A stretch of DNA of 64,000 nt from assembly GCF_005893125.1 (NCBI RefSeq), contig NZ_VCJS01000045.1, positions 1-64,000 of the forward strand, in the 5' to 3' direction. The notes under the pieces are model-generated. The model saw only the letters and a list, made by a program, of their open reading frames with translations, was not told the origin of the DNA and ran no database searches. The DNA is from Nonomuraea basaltis (GTDB lineage: Bacteria > Actinomycetota > Actinomycetes > Streptosporangiales > Streptosporangiaceae). The translations under genes and the position numbers were made by a program. Shown here piece after piece: positions 56,881-64,000 of this stretch; positions within the stretch are counted from its first letter, which is position 1; the number at the start of each line of letters is the position of its first letter.

Positions 56881-57407
56881 TGGACCTTTCGCCGTACGTC
56901 GATCGCCTCCGCCGCGAACTCGCCATCGCCGCCGGAGCGGGCGGCGAGGAAGCTCGCGCGCTGGCCGAGCGCCTCGCCGCAACGCTCGAGTCGGCCACCC
57001 GGCTCGCCCTGCTGGAGGCCCTGTCCGCCGCCGCAGACGAGATCACCCAGGAGCTCGCACCCGGCTCGGTCGAAGTACGCCTGCGTGGACGCGACCCCGG
57101 CTTCGTCGTGACACCACGAGCCGGACGGCCCTTCGAGGGGGAGAACGAGATCGAGCGGCACGAGCGGCCGCCCGCCCTGCCACCACCCGCGGACGCCGAC
57201 GAGGGCGGGACCTCCCGGATCTCGCTCCGGGTCCCCGAGCACCTCAAGCCGCGCATCGAGGAGGCGGCCGCCCGAGACGGGCTATCGGTCAACGCCTGGC
57301 TGGTCCGCGCCGTCGCCGCCGCACTCGACCCGGGCGACGCCGGCCGCCGCTCCGCCCGGCGCGCGACCCAGCAGACCGGTAATAGCTACAGCGGCTGGGT
57401 GCGCTGA
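56880..57407 (+). CDS. Ribbon-helix-helix protein, probable operon repressor
   Basis: A 175-residue protein. Residues 1-65 are helical (YVDRLRRELAIAAGAGGEEARA, with further leucine-rich helices). Then come an acidic linker and the C-terminal ribbon-helix-helix SRISLRVPEHLKPRIEEAAA then RDGLSVNAWLVRAVAAAL, followed by a basic tail, as in Arc/HicB-type DNA-binding proteins. The start codon lies at the edge of a palindrome, and its stop overlaps the next frame. It is the first gene of the five-gene operon and presumably its repressor. No toxin partner is evident. The N-terminal part may sense a signal. Confidence 0.8.
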   Translation: MDLSPYVDRLRRELAIAAGAGGEEARALAERLAATLESATRLALLEALSAAADEITQELAPGSVEVRLRGRDPGFVVTPRAGRPFEGENEIERHERPPALPPPADADEGGTSRISLRVPEHLKPRIEEAAARDGLSVNAWLVRAVAAALDPGDAGRRSARRATQQTGNSYSGWVR

Positions 57408-57439
57408 TGGCGACGCCAACTCGTAAGGAGGGGACCGCA

Positions 57440-58348
57440 ATGCCGACCTTCGACAGCCCAGAACCGATTCTCGCCATCATCGACGTGGCGACCGCCAATG
57501 TCCGGATCAACGCGAGCGACCGCGCCGACACCGTCGTCGAGATCCGCCCGAGCGACGAGCTCAGCGACGCCGACGTGCACGCCGCCGAGCACACCCAGGT
57601 CGAGTACGCCGAGGGCAGGCTCCTGGTGCGGGCGCCCAAGGATCGGGCCACTTCGATGTCCGGCTGGGGCCTTTCGCTCGACAAGCTGGTGGAGTCGCCC
57701 TCGAACTGGGCGCGTGGGCTGCTGCTCGGCTGGGGTGGCTCGGTCGACGTGACGGTCGACCTTCCGGCGGGCTCCCGCGTCGACGCCAAGACGGCGGCGA
57801 GCCTCCGCTGCCGGGGCGCGCTCGGTGAGGTGAGCTTCACCACCTCCTACGGCGACATCCAGGTCGAGCAGGCCCGCCGGCTGCGGCTGAACTCCACCCA
57901 TGGCGACATCTCGGTCACCCGCTCGACCGGGCATGCCGAGGTCACCACGACCAACGGCGACATCCGCATCGGCAAGATCGACGGCACGGCGGTGGTCAAG
58001 ACCTCGCACGGCGAGATCCGCCTGCGCGAGGTGACCGGCGACCTGCGCCTGAACTCCGCCCACGGCGACAGCATCGTCGATCACGCCCTGGCCGACGTCA
58101 CCGCCAAGACCGCCTACGGCAGCGTCCGGATCGGCGAGGTGGTGTCCGGCTCGGTCGTCATGGAGACCACCGGCGGCGGGCTGGAGCTCGGAATCCGGGA
58201 GGGCTCCGCCGCGTGGCTGGACGTGAGCTCGAAGTACGGCACCGTGGACGTCTCCCTGGACCCCACGGACGATCCCGGTCAGTCCGATCAGGTCGTCGAG
58301 GTGCGGGCGCACACCGCCTACGGCGACATCGTCATCCATCGTTCCTGA
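57440..58348 (+). CDS. DUF4097 (adhesin-like beta-repeat) protein
   Basis: A 302-residue protein with the DUF4097 beta-helical pattern of short repeats: TSYGDIQVEQARRLRLNSTHG, DISVTRSTGHAEVTTTNGD, IRIGKIDGTAVVKTSHGE and so on to AYGDIVIH. There is no signal peptide or membrane helix, so it is probably cytoplasmic despite the family's name. The ATG at 57440 has the site AAGGAGGGG; an ATG at 57407 overlapping the RHH stop would add 11 residues. Second gene of the operon; the DUF1707 gene at its end has a similar C-terminal repeat domain. Function unknown; LiaG-like relatives suggest envelope stress. Confidence 0.85.
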   Translation: MPTFDSPEPILAIIDVATANVRINASDRADTVVEIRPSDELSDADVHAAEHTQVEYAEGRLLVRAPKDRATSMSGWGLSLDKLVESPSNWARGLLLGWGGSVDVTVDLPAGSRVDAKTAASLRCRGALGEVSFTTSYGDIQVEQARRLRLNSTHGDISVTRSTGHAEVTTTNGDIRIGKIDGTAVVKTSHGEIRLREVTGDLRLNSAHGDSIVDHALADVTAKTAYGSVRIGEVVSGSVVMETTGGGLELGIREGSAAWLDVSSKYGTVDVSLDPTDDPGQSDQVVEVRAHTAYGDIVIHRS

Positions 58349-58365
58349 CAACCAAGGAGATTCCC

Positions 58366-59331
58366 GTGCCAGACGCGATCGTAGCCGAGGGCCTGGTCAA
58401 GAAGTACGGCGACGTGGTGGCCCTCGACGGAATGGAGCTGACCGTCCCTGAAGGGACGGTGTTCGGGCTCCTCGGCCCGAACGGAGCCGGCAAGACGACC
58501 ACCGTGCGAATCTTGACCACACTGCTGAAACCGGACGCCGGCCACGCCAAGGTGGCCGGGCTCGACGTCGTCCGCGACGCGCGCCGGCTGCGCGCCCACA
58601 TCGGGGCGTCCGGCCAGTACGCCGCCGTCGACGACCACCTCACCGGCGCCGAGAACCTCGAGATGGTCGGCCGCCTCTACCACCTGGGCGTCAAGCGCGC
58701 CAAGCAGCGTGCCCGCGAGCTGCTGGAGCGCTTCGACCTGACGGAGGCGGGCGACCGCCCGGTGCAGGGCTACTCAGGAGGCATGCGACGCCGGCTCGAC
58801 CTGGCCGGCGCGCTGGTCGTCAGCCCGCCGGTGCTCTTCCTCGACGAGCCCACGACCGGTCTCGACCCACGGGCCCGGGCAAGCCTGTGGGACGTCATCT
58901 CCGAACTCGTCACGGCGGGCACGACGGTGCTGCTCACCACCCAGTACATGGAGGAGGCCGACCGGCTCGCCGACCGCATCGCCGTGGTCGACCACGGCCA
59001 CGTGATCGCGCTCGGCACCGCCGACGAGCTCAAGGACCAGGTGGGCGGCGACCGGATCGAACTGTCGGTGACGAGTGCGGCGGACCTGGAGGCCGTCAGG
59101 CGGACGCTGGCGCCGCTGGCCGTCGGGGACATACAGATCGACGCCACCGCCCTGCAGGTCACGATCCCGGTCACCGGCGGCGCCGCCGCGCTGACCACGG
59201 CCCTCGGCCACCTGACCACCGAAAGGATCACCGTACGCGATGCCGGGCTGCGCCGGCCGACCCTGGACGACGTGTTCCTGACCCTCACGGGACACGGGGC
59301 CGACGAGAAGATCAAGGAGACCGTGCGATGA
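58366..59331 (+). CDS. ABC transporter ATP-binding protein (DrrA-type)
   Basis: A 321-residue ATPase: Walker A GPNGAGKTTTVRILTTLL, signature YSGGMRRRLDLAGALV, Walker B VLFLDEPTTGLDP and H-loop LLTTQYMEEADRLAD. Its C-terminal extension, with a DVFLTLTGHGADEK end, is typical of DrrA/daunorubicin-type efflux ATPases. The GTG at 58366 is preceded by AAGGAGA. Its stop overlaps the permease start by ATGA. Third gene of the RHH operon and the motor of an exporter of hydrophobic compounds or lipids. Confidence 0.93.
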   Translation: MPDAIVAEGLVKKYGDVVALDGMELTVPEGTVFGLLGPNGAGKTTTVRILTTLLKPDAGHAKVAGLDVVRDARRLRAHIGASGQYAAVDDHLTGAENLEMVGRLYHLGVKRAKQRARELLERFDLTEAGDRPVQGYSGGMRRRLDLAGALVVSPPVLFLDEPTTGLDPRARASLWDVISELVTAGTTVLLTTQYMEEADRLADRIAVVDHGHVIALGTADELKDQVGGDRIELSVTSAADLEAVRRTLAPLAVGDIQIDATALQVTIPVTGGAAALTTALGHLTTERITVRDAGLRRPTLDDVFLTLTGHGADEKIKETVR

Positions 59332-60131
59332 ACACCCTGCAGATGGCGATCGCCGACGGCATGACGATCACCAAGCGCAACGCGTTGAAGATCAGGCGAG
59401 CACCCGACCTGCTGGGTGGCGTGGTCCTGCTGCCGATCGTGTTCGTGCTGCTGTTCGCCTACGTCTTCGGCAGCATGATCGAACTGCCCGGCATGTCGTA
59501 CACGGAATACCTGCTCCCCGGCATCTTCGTCATGACGATCACCACCAGCGGGCAAATCACCGGGTACACCCTCACTCAGGACCTGCAGAAAGGCATCTTC
59601 GACCGGTTCCGCACCCTGCCGATGTCACCCTCGGCGGTGCTGACCGGCCAGACCTTCAGCGACCTGATCACGAATGTGACCAGCATCGTGACCATGGCCC
59701 TCGTCGGGCTGCTCGTCGGATGGCGCATCCACACCTCGCCGCTCGAAGCGGCCCTGGGATTCCTGGTGCTGCTGCTGTTCGCGTACGCCTTCTCCTGGGT
59801 GACGGCGACGGTCGCGCTGGCCCTGCGCACGCCCGAGGTGTTCAACAACGTGGCCACCATCGTGTCGCTTCCGCTGGTCTTCCTGTCCAACGCCTTCGTC
59901 GACAGCGCGCGCCTGCCCGGGCCACTGAAGGTGATCGCCGAATGGAGCCCGGTCTCCACGCTCATCCAGGGCACGCGCGAGCTGTTCGGCAACACCAGCC
60001 CGGCCATGCCCGTGCCCAGCGCCTGGCCGTTGCAGCACGCGGTGCCGGCGTCGATCCTGTGGTCGCTCGTGCTCCTGGTCGTGTTCGTGCCGCTGGCCAC
60101 GCGGCTGTACAAGAGAGCCGTCAGTCAGTGA
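59328..60131 (+). CDS. ABC-2 type permease (DrrB-type)
   Basis: A 267-residue membrane protein with six hydrophobic segments, ALKIRRAPDLLGGVVLLPIV at the first, and the DrrB signature in the middle: QDLQKGIFDRFRTLPMSPSA between helices. It ends LYKRAVSQ. The start overlaps the ATPase stop (ATGA) and the stop overlaps the DUF1707 start (GTGA), so three genes are tightly coupled. With the ATPase it forms a drug- or lipid-export pump in the cytoplasmic membrane. Confidence 0.93.
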   Translation: MNTLQMAIADGMTITKRNALKIRRAPDLLGGVVLLPIVFVLLFAYVFGSMIELPGMSYTEYLLPGIFVMTITTSGQITGYTLTQDLQKGIFDRFRTLPMSPSAVLTGQTFSDLITNVTSIVTMALVGLLVGWRIHTSPLEAALGFLVLLLFAYAFSWVTATVALALRTPEVFNNVATIVSLPLVFLSNAFVDSARLPGPLKVIAEWSPVSTLIQGTRELFGNTSPAMPVPSAWPLQHAVPASILWSLVLLVVFVPLATRLYKRAVSQ

Positions 60132-60670
60132 ACCCGCGCGAAGCCGCGGCGGGCGTGGCACCACAGGCACGAGTCTCCGACGACGATCGCGACAAGTCCA
60201 TCCAACTGCTGCAGGACAGCTTCGCCGACGGACGCCTCACCGCCGGTGAGCTGGAACGGCGACTCGAACTGGCGCTCACCGCGCAGTCTCACGACGACCT
60301 GCTCGCGATGACCTCCGACCTGACGGTCGACATGGTCCACCTGACGCCCAGAAGCGGACGCATCAGGAGAGAGGGCGACTGGCGGGTCCCACGCCTGCTA
60401 CGGATCGACTCCGAATACGGCAAGGTACGCCTCGACCTGTCCCACGCCCTCATCCGACATCCCCAGGTGGACATCGAGCTCTGGCTCACCTACGGCTCCG
60501 CCGCGATCGTCCTGCCCGCCGGCGCGAGCGCGAATCCCGACGGGGTGCGAACCGAATGGGGCAGCGTGACCTGCAAGGCAGCCACCTATGCACGTCTCGG
60601 CAAGCTGCACGTTCACCTCACCGGAGAGTTCACCTACGGCCGCCTGACCATCCGCAACTCGCGCACGTAA
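60128..60670 (+). CDS. DUF1707 (SHOCT-like) protein
   Basis: A 180-residue protein starting at the GTG at 60128. Residues 17-60 are the DUF1707 domain, RVSDDDRDKSIQLLQDSFAD then GRLTAGELERRLELAL, a helical module found in many actinobacterial envelope-linked proteins. Residues 90-180 are a beta-strand domain with repeats like those of DUF4097/LiaF: SEYGKVRLDLSHALI, LTYGSAAIVLPAG, EWGSVTCKA, ending FTYGRLTIRNSRT. There is no membrane helix. It closes the operon. LiaF-like proteins inhibit or tune stress sensors, and this may tune the exporter or the repressor. Confidence 0.85.
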   Translation: MNPREAAAGVAPQARVSDDDRDKSIQLLQDSFADGRLTAGELERRLELALTAQSHDDLLAMTSDLTVDMVHLTPRSGRIRREGDWRVPRLLRIDSEYGKVRLDLSHALIRHPQVDIELWLTYGSAAIVLPAGASANPDGVRTEWGSVTCKAATYARLGKLHVHLTGEFTYGRLTIRNSRT

Positions 60671-60866
60671 ATCACTCCCCCGGGAACGCCACACACAGGC
60701 CGAGGGCGATCACCAGTGACCCGGCGACGCCCAGGTCAAGCTGGGAGACGTTCAGCAGGCGATCCTGCCCGCATCCTCCTCGGCCCCGTCCTGGGGCCGC
60801 AGAAGCGTTCGCTCCGCGATGCTGACTGATCCGGCGACGGACCGCGACGCGTCCTGTCCGAGGCGC

Positions 60867-62147
60867 TCACGGCCGGGAAACGCCGTGGTAGTGCGGCAGG
60901 TCGAGCGGCGGCACCGGGAAGCCGCCGGCCGTCGGCTCCTTGGACAGTTCCTCGAACTCGGCTTCGACCTGGGCCTTCCTGGCTTCCTTGCGCCGCTGGT
61001 TGACGGTGTCGAACCGCATCCAGACGGCCAGGGCGCCGACCACGATGATCCCGGTGATCGCGAGGGCGAGCATCCGGTTGCCCTCGTTGATCACCACGTT
61101 GCGCACGGCGGCGACCAGCAGGATCCACCCCAGGTTGACCGGGATCAGCACCTTCCAGCCCAGGGACATGAGCTGGTCGTAGCGCACGCGGGGCAGCGAG
61201 GCCCGCACCCAAATGATGAAGCAGAAGGTCAGCACGAACTTGATGAAGAACCACAGCAAGGGCCAATAGCCGGTGTTGGCGCCCTCCCACATCGAGATCG
61301 GGAACGGCGCCCGCCAGCCGCCGAGGAACAACGTCACGGCGATGCCGGAGGCGGTGAAGGTGTGCAGGTATTCGCCCATCATGATCAGGGCGAACTTCAG
61401 CGAGGAGGAGTATTCGGTCTGGAAGCCGCCGACCAGCTCACCCTCGCCCTCGGGCAGGTCGAACGGGATGCGGGCGGCCTCGCCGAACATGCAGACCACG
61501 TAGATCAGGAACGACGGGATCAACAGCACCGCGTACCAGGTCTGCTGCTGCGCCCCGACGATCTCCGACGTGGACAGCGTCCCGGCGAAGATGAAGACCG
61601 CCACGAACGACAGGCCCATGGCGATCTCGTACGACACCACCTGGGCCGCCGACCGCAGACCGCCGAGCAGCGCGTACGGCGAACGCGACGACCACCCGGC
61701 CAGCACCACGCCGTAGACCGACACCGCGCCCATGGCCAGCATGAACAGCACCGCCACCGGCAGGTCGACCAGCTGCAGCGGCGTCTGCACGCCGAGCAGG
61801 TTCACGACCGGCCCGAACGGCACGATGGAGAAGGCCAGGAACGCCGGCACCACCATGATGACCGGCGCCATCAGGTAGAGCACCCTGTCCACCGTGCGCG
61901 GGAGGATGTCCTCCTTCAAGCCCATCTTGATCGCGTCGGCGATCGACTGCAGAATGCCGAACCTGCCGGCCCGGTTGGGCCCGTAGCGGTGCTGCATCCG
62001 CGAGATCAGCTTGCGCTCGAACCAGACCCCGAAGACGACTCCCAGCGCCAGAAAGAGGAACAGCATCACGGCCTTGACGATCGTGATCCACAGCGGGTCC
62101 TTGCCGAAGTCGGCGAGGGTGGGATCAGCCGCGAGAACGCCTGCCAT
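60867..62147 (-). CDS. nuoH: NADH-quinone oxidoreductase subunit H
   Basis: A 426-residue membrane subunit of respiratory complex I with eight or more helices. The quinone-site loops are intact: FERKLISRMQHRYGPNRAG, EAARIPFDLPEGEGELVGG and IWVRASLPRVRYDQLMSLGW. The tail ends FPVPPLDLPHYHG, as in actinobacterial NuoH. It should sit within a nuoA-N cluster, but here the neighbours are an AraC gene and the DUF1707 operon, so this is a stray copy or an isolated gene. The ATG at 62147 follows AAGGGGC. The 196 bases after it (60671-60866) hold no gene. Confidence 0.95.
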   Translation of the reverse strand: MAGVLAADPTLADFGKDPLWITIVKAVMLFLFLALGVVFGVWFERKLISRMQHRYGPNRAGRFGILQSIADAIKMGLKEDILPRTVDRVLYLMAPVIMVVPAFLAFSIVPFGPVVNLLGVQTPLQLVDLPVAVLFMLAMGAVSVYGVVLAGWSSRSPYALLGGLRSAAQVVSYEIAMGLSFVAVFIFAGTLSTSEIVGAQQQTWYAVLLIPSFLIYVVCMFGEAARIPFDLPEGEGELVGGFQTEYSSSLKFALIMMGEYLHTFTASGIAVTLFLGGWRAPFPISMWEGANTGYWPLLWFFIKFVLTFCFIIWVRASLPRVRYDQLMSLGWKVLIPVNLGWILLVAAVRNVVINEGNRMLALAITGIIVVGALAVWMRFDTVNQRRKEARKAQVEAEFEELSKEPTAGGFPVPPLDLPHYHGVSRP

Positions 62148-62204
62148 GACGTGTTGCCCCTTCCTCTCCCCCGGCACTCGTTCGGTCGGGAGCGGAAGGT
62201 CACG

Positions 62205-63005
62205 CTAGTTGGTGAGCCGATCGGTGTATTGAACGAATGCGAACAGCTGCTTCGGTGTCATCTGCGCCATCGCCCGGATCTCGCGGGTGAGGTGCGGCTG
62301 GTCGGCGTAACCGCAGGCGACGGCCTCGTTTAGCGCGGCCGAGGGCCGTCTCCACGTGTCCACGGTCCGCTGGAATCGGGCGATCCGGGCTACCGTCTTG
62401 GGCGACAAGCCCACCACCCGGCGGAATCCGAGCTCGACATAACGACGGCTGACGCCCAGCTCACCGGCGAGGGACCCGATGGTGGGCGGGCCGGCCGGCT
62501 CCTGCAGCCGCCACCAGGCGTGCATGATCAGGCCGTTGGGGCCGGCTTCGGGGCGCAGCCACGCCGTCAGCCGCTCCTCCAGCAGGCTGAAGCGGTCCGC
62601 CCAGCTCGCCGACGCGATCAGCCGGTCGGTCAGCTCCACGGCACGGGTGCCGAGGAGGTCTTCCAGATGCGCGGTCGTGCCGGCCACCTCGCGTATGGGC
62701 GTCCCCATCAGCGCCGACATTCCGGCGGGGGTGAGCCCGACCGCCACCCCGTGACGCCACGGCGTATGGGCCGAGAAGGTCGCGGTGGCGCGGGGACCGG
62801 TGACGATCGGGCCCATGCCGGTGAAGTCGATGATCAGGGTGGCCGCGTTGAGCGGCAGCATCTGGCTGGGGTGGGCGGGCTCTCCCGCCCGGGTGCGAAA
62901 GCCGGCCCACCCCAGCACGTACGGTCGCAGGTGCGGCGGTGAGAGGCGGGTGATCATCTGGTACGGCTCCGCGTGCGGCTGCGTGGGCAGCGAATGAATC
63001 GCCAT
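62205..63005 (-). CDS. AraC-family transcriptional regulator
   Basis: A 266-residue regulator with an N-terminal cupin-like sensing domain (LRPYVLGWAGFRTRAGEPA, and GLTPAGMSALMGTPIREVAG) and a C-terminal AraC-type double helix-turn-helix: IGSLAGELGVSRRYVELGF and NEAVACGYADQPHLTREIRA. This resembles the regulators named DUF6597-like. The first start could be a GTG one codon earlier. It is transcribed toward nuoH, 57 bases away, so it might control that gene but operon linkage is unproven. Confidence 0.88.
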   Translation of the reverse strand: MAIHSLPTQPHAEPYQMITRLSPPHLRPYVLGWAGFRTRAGEPAHPSQMLPLNAATLIIDFTGMGPIVTGPRATATFSAHTPWRHGVAVGLTPAGMSALMGTPIREVAGTTAHLEDLLGTRAVELTDRLIASASWADRFSLLEERLTAWLRPEAGPNGLIMHAWWRLQEPAGPPTIGSLAGELGVSRRYVELGFRRVVGLSPKTVARIARFQRTVDTWRRPSAALNEAVACGYADQPHLTREIRAMAQMTPKQLFAFVQYTDRLTN

Positions 63006-63380
63006 CACACCAGCAAGCCTGCCCTAATCTCACCGGTCCCGTGGTCGTAGGCCACCTGGCTGCCATGCGGCGTGAGGATGGGCCAAGAGGGTGAGTCAGG
63101 GAACATCGCGTCCGTCAGGCGAATCAGCTGGCCGCCTCGCAGCCGCAGCCGACCCATCGCAAACCCGCCGCCATCGCGGCCCCCTTGATCGCCCGAATAT
63201 CACGGGAACCGCCCGCGACGGCCAGCCACTCAACCTGGATTCACGTGCGCCGTGAGCGCCATCTTCACCTTCGATGGCGCCTGCAACAAAGTGCGCTGTG
63301 TCGTCTGGAAGAGATCGGCCCGAACCAACCGCGTTGTCGGATGGTCGGTGTCCCGCGCCCGCTCGCAGTCGGCAAGCAGG

Positions 63381-63545
63381 TCAGGAGCCGACGCCCCAGT
63401 AGGTGCAGTGCCAGGAGCCGCGCGTCTTGACGCAGGCGCGGAAGCTCCGGTACCCGCCTGGGTCGTCGATGGCCCACGCCTGTCGCCCGACATGGCGTAC
63501 CGGCGGTTTCCATTGCCCCGAGCGTCCATGCCACAGGACCGCGTG
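63381..63545 (-). pseudogene. C-terminal remnant of a small secreted protein
   Basis: On the minus strand a stretch of about 50 residues ending at a stop at 63381 reads PVRHVGRQAWAIDDPGGYRS then FRACVKTRGSWHCTYWGVGS, with paired cysteines as in small exported actinomycete proteins. It has no start or signal, and it overlaps the ricin-type gene on the other strand, so it is either a remnant or a chance frame. Confidence 0.35.
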
Positions 63546-63875
63546 TTCACCAGCGTCCTCGGCAACCAGATCGAAACGCAGCAGTGGGTCCTTAGTGATG
63601 GCAGGCTGATCAACAAGACTCGCAGCCGCTGCCTGGAGGCCGGCAGTGGCGGCAGCATCTTCATCGCCGTGTGCGCGGGCAAGGAATCCCAGAAGTGGGC
63701 GTTCAAGCTCGCCGTCAAGGGCAAGGTGCCCACCGGCGACCAGTTCCGAATCCAGAACTTCCAGACCAAGGGCTGCCTCAAGATCGGTGCCGTCAATTCC
63801 CAGCGGAACGCCCGGGTCGCCGCCGTGGAGTGCAAGGCTGAGCGCAACCAGAACTGGTTCGCCAACACTGTGTGA
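63528..63875 (+). CDS. Ricin-type beta-trefoil lectin domain protein, probably 5'-truncated
   Basis: The last plus-strand gene-like segment encodes about 115 residues with ricin repeats: LINKTRSRCLEAGSGGSIFI, AVCAGKESQKWAF, FQTKGCLKIGAVNSQRNARV and ECKAERNQNWF, where QKW and QNW are the QxW marks. Such domains bind sugars at the surface of secreted hydrolases. The open frame extends upstream to 63252, but that part shows no signal peptide or family sequence, and I find no ribosome site before the ATG at 63528. It is probably the severed tail of a larger secreted protein. Bases 63876-64000 hold nothing that I recognise. Confidence 0.65.
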   Translation: MPQDRVFTSVLGNQIETQQWVLSDGRLINKTRSRCLEAGSGGSIFIAVCAGKESQKWAFKLAVKGKVPTGDQFRIQNFQTKGCLKIGAVNSQRNARVAAVECKAERNQNWFANTV

Positions 63876-64000
63876 CCCGAGCAGCTTGCGAGCGCTCCTC
63901 CGGCCGAGCCGCTGACGCGTGGTCGCCGGCGTCATAGGGGGACAGACCAAGTAAGAGCGTCTAACGCAATGAGATGAGTCGGCGCCAGCAGACGAGGGCG

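Overview
The window is very GC-rich DNA with GTG and TTG starts, densely packed genes and many ATGA or GTGA stop-start overlaps. Together with the gene content (an ECF42-type sigma factor with a DGPF partner, DUF6461, DUF6300, DUF5713, DUF1707 and DUF4097 proteins, Tat-exported multicopper oxidase, Ada-AlkA fusion) this points to a filamentous actinomycete, probably of the Streptosporangiales (Nonomuraea or Streptosporangium-like). The genus is an inference from style and families; no rRNA is present to settle it. Only two genes look like core genome, dnaE and a stand-alone nuoH. The rest is an accessory chromosome region rich in transporters, one-component regulators and broken genes.

Layout. 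1-6.4 kb: end of an ABC-FtsX exporter, a truncated DUF817 gene, a LysR regulator divergent from an EamA and an MFS exporter. 6.5-10.9 kb: an MBL-fold hydrolase divergent from an ABATE/CGNR regulator across a repeated operator, then a MerR-PP2C fusion translationally coupled to an MFS gene. 11-15.4 kb: a dead FnIII-CBM2 gene, the sigma factor/DGPF pair, an MFS exporter and a MarR regulator. 15.4-19.5 kb: a membrane protein coupled to a multicopper oxidase, a tRNA 3' scar, an M23 peptidase fused to a spore-associated-protein domain, and a DUF6461 gene. 19.7-21.6 kb: a type I DAHP synthase preceded by a complete attenuator (promoter, leaderless 21-residue leader peptide with Phe-Trp-Arg-Tyr, inverted repeats, intrinsic terminator), then a small HTH protein. 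21.8-30.5 kb: secreted tandem-repeat protein, an ABC ATPase/permease/histidine kinase/response regulator operon, MFS, and a MocR regulator divergent from a PaiB-like protein. 30.5-43.8 kb: SDR, Ada-AlkA, MFS, phosphotransferase, acetyltransferases, imine-reductase-like enzyme, ArsR, AraC, deacetylase and isochorismatase genes separated by at least six gene remnants. 43.8-52.9 kb: a second ABC-FtsX exporter, DUF5713, methyltransferase, secreted serine hydrolase, an IS30-type-HTH/MarR fusion, and an NmrA-like gene divergent from MarR. 52.9-64 kb: dnaE, an integrase scar, a five-gene operon (ribbon-helix-helix, DUF4097, DrrAB-like ABC exporter, DUF1707) behind a 30-bp palindrome, nuoH, an AraC regulator and a truncated ricin-lectin gene.

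How it works together. Most modules are a sensor or regulator paired with an exporter or enzyme, often divergently with a visible operator between them. The most striking signals are the aromatic-amino-acid attenuator on the DAHP synthase gene and the palindrome-controlled RHH-DUF4097-DrrAB-DUF1707 operon, which looks like a self-regulated envelope or drug-export module of unknown trigger. The high number of frameshifted and internally deleted genes marks the region as one of active gene turnover.
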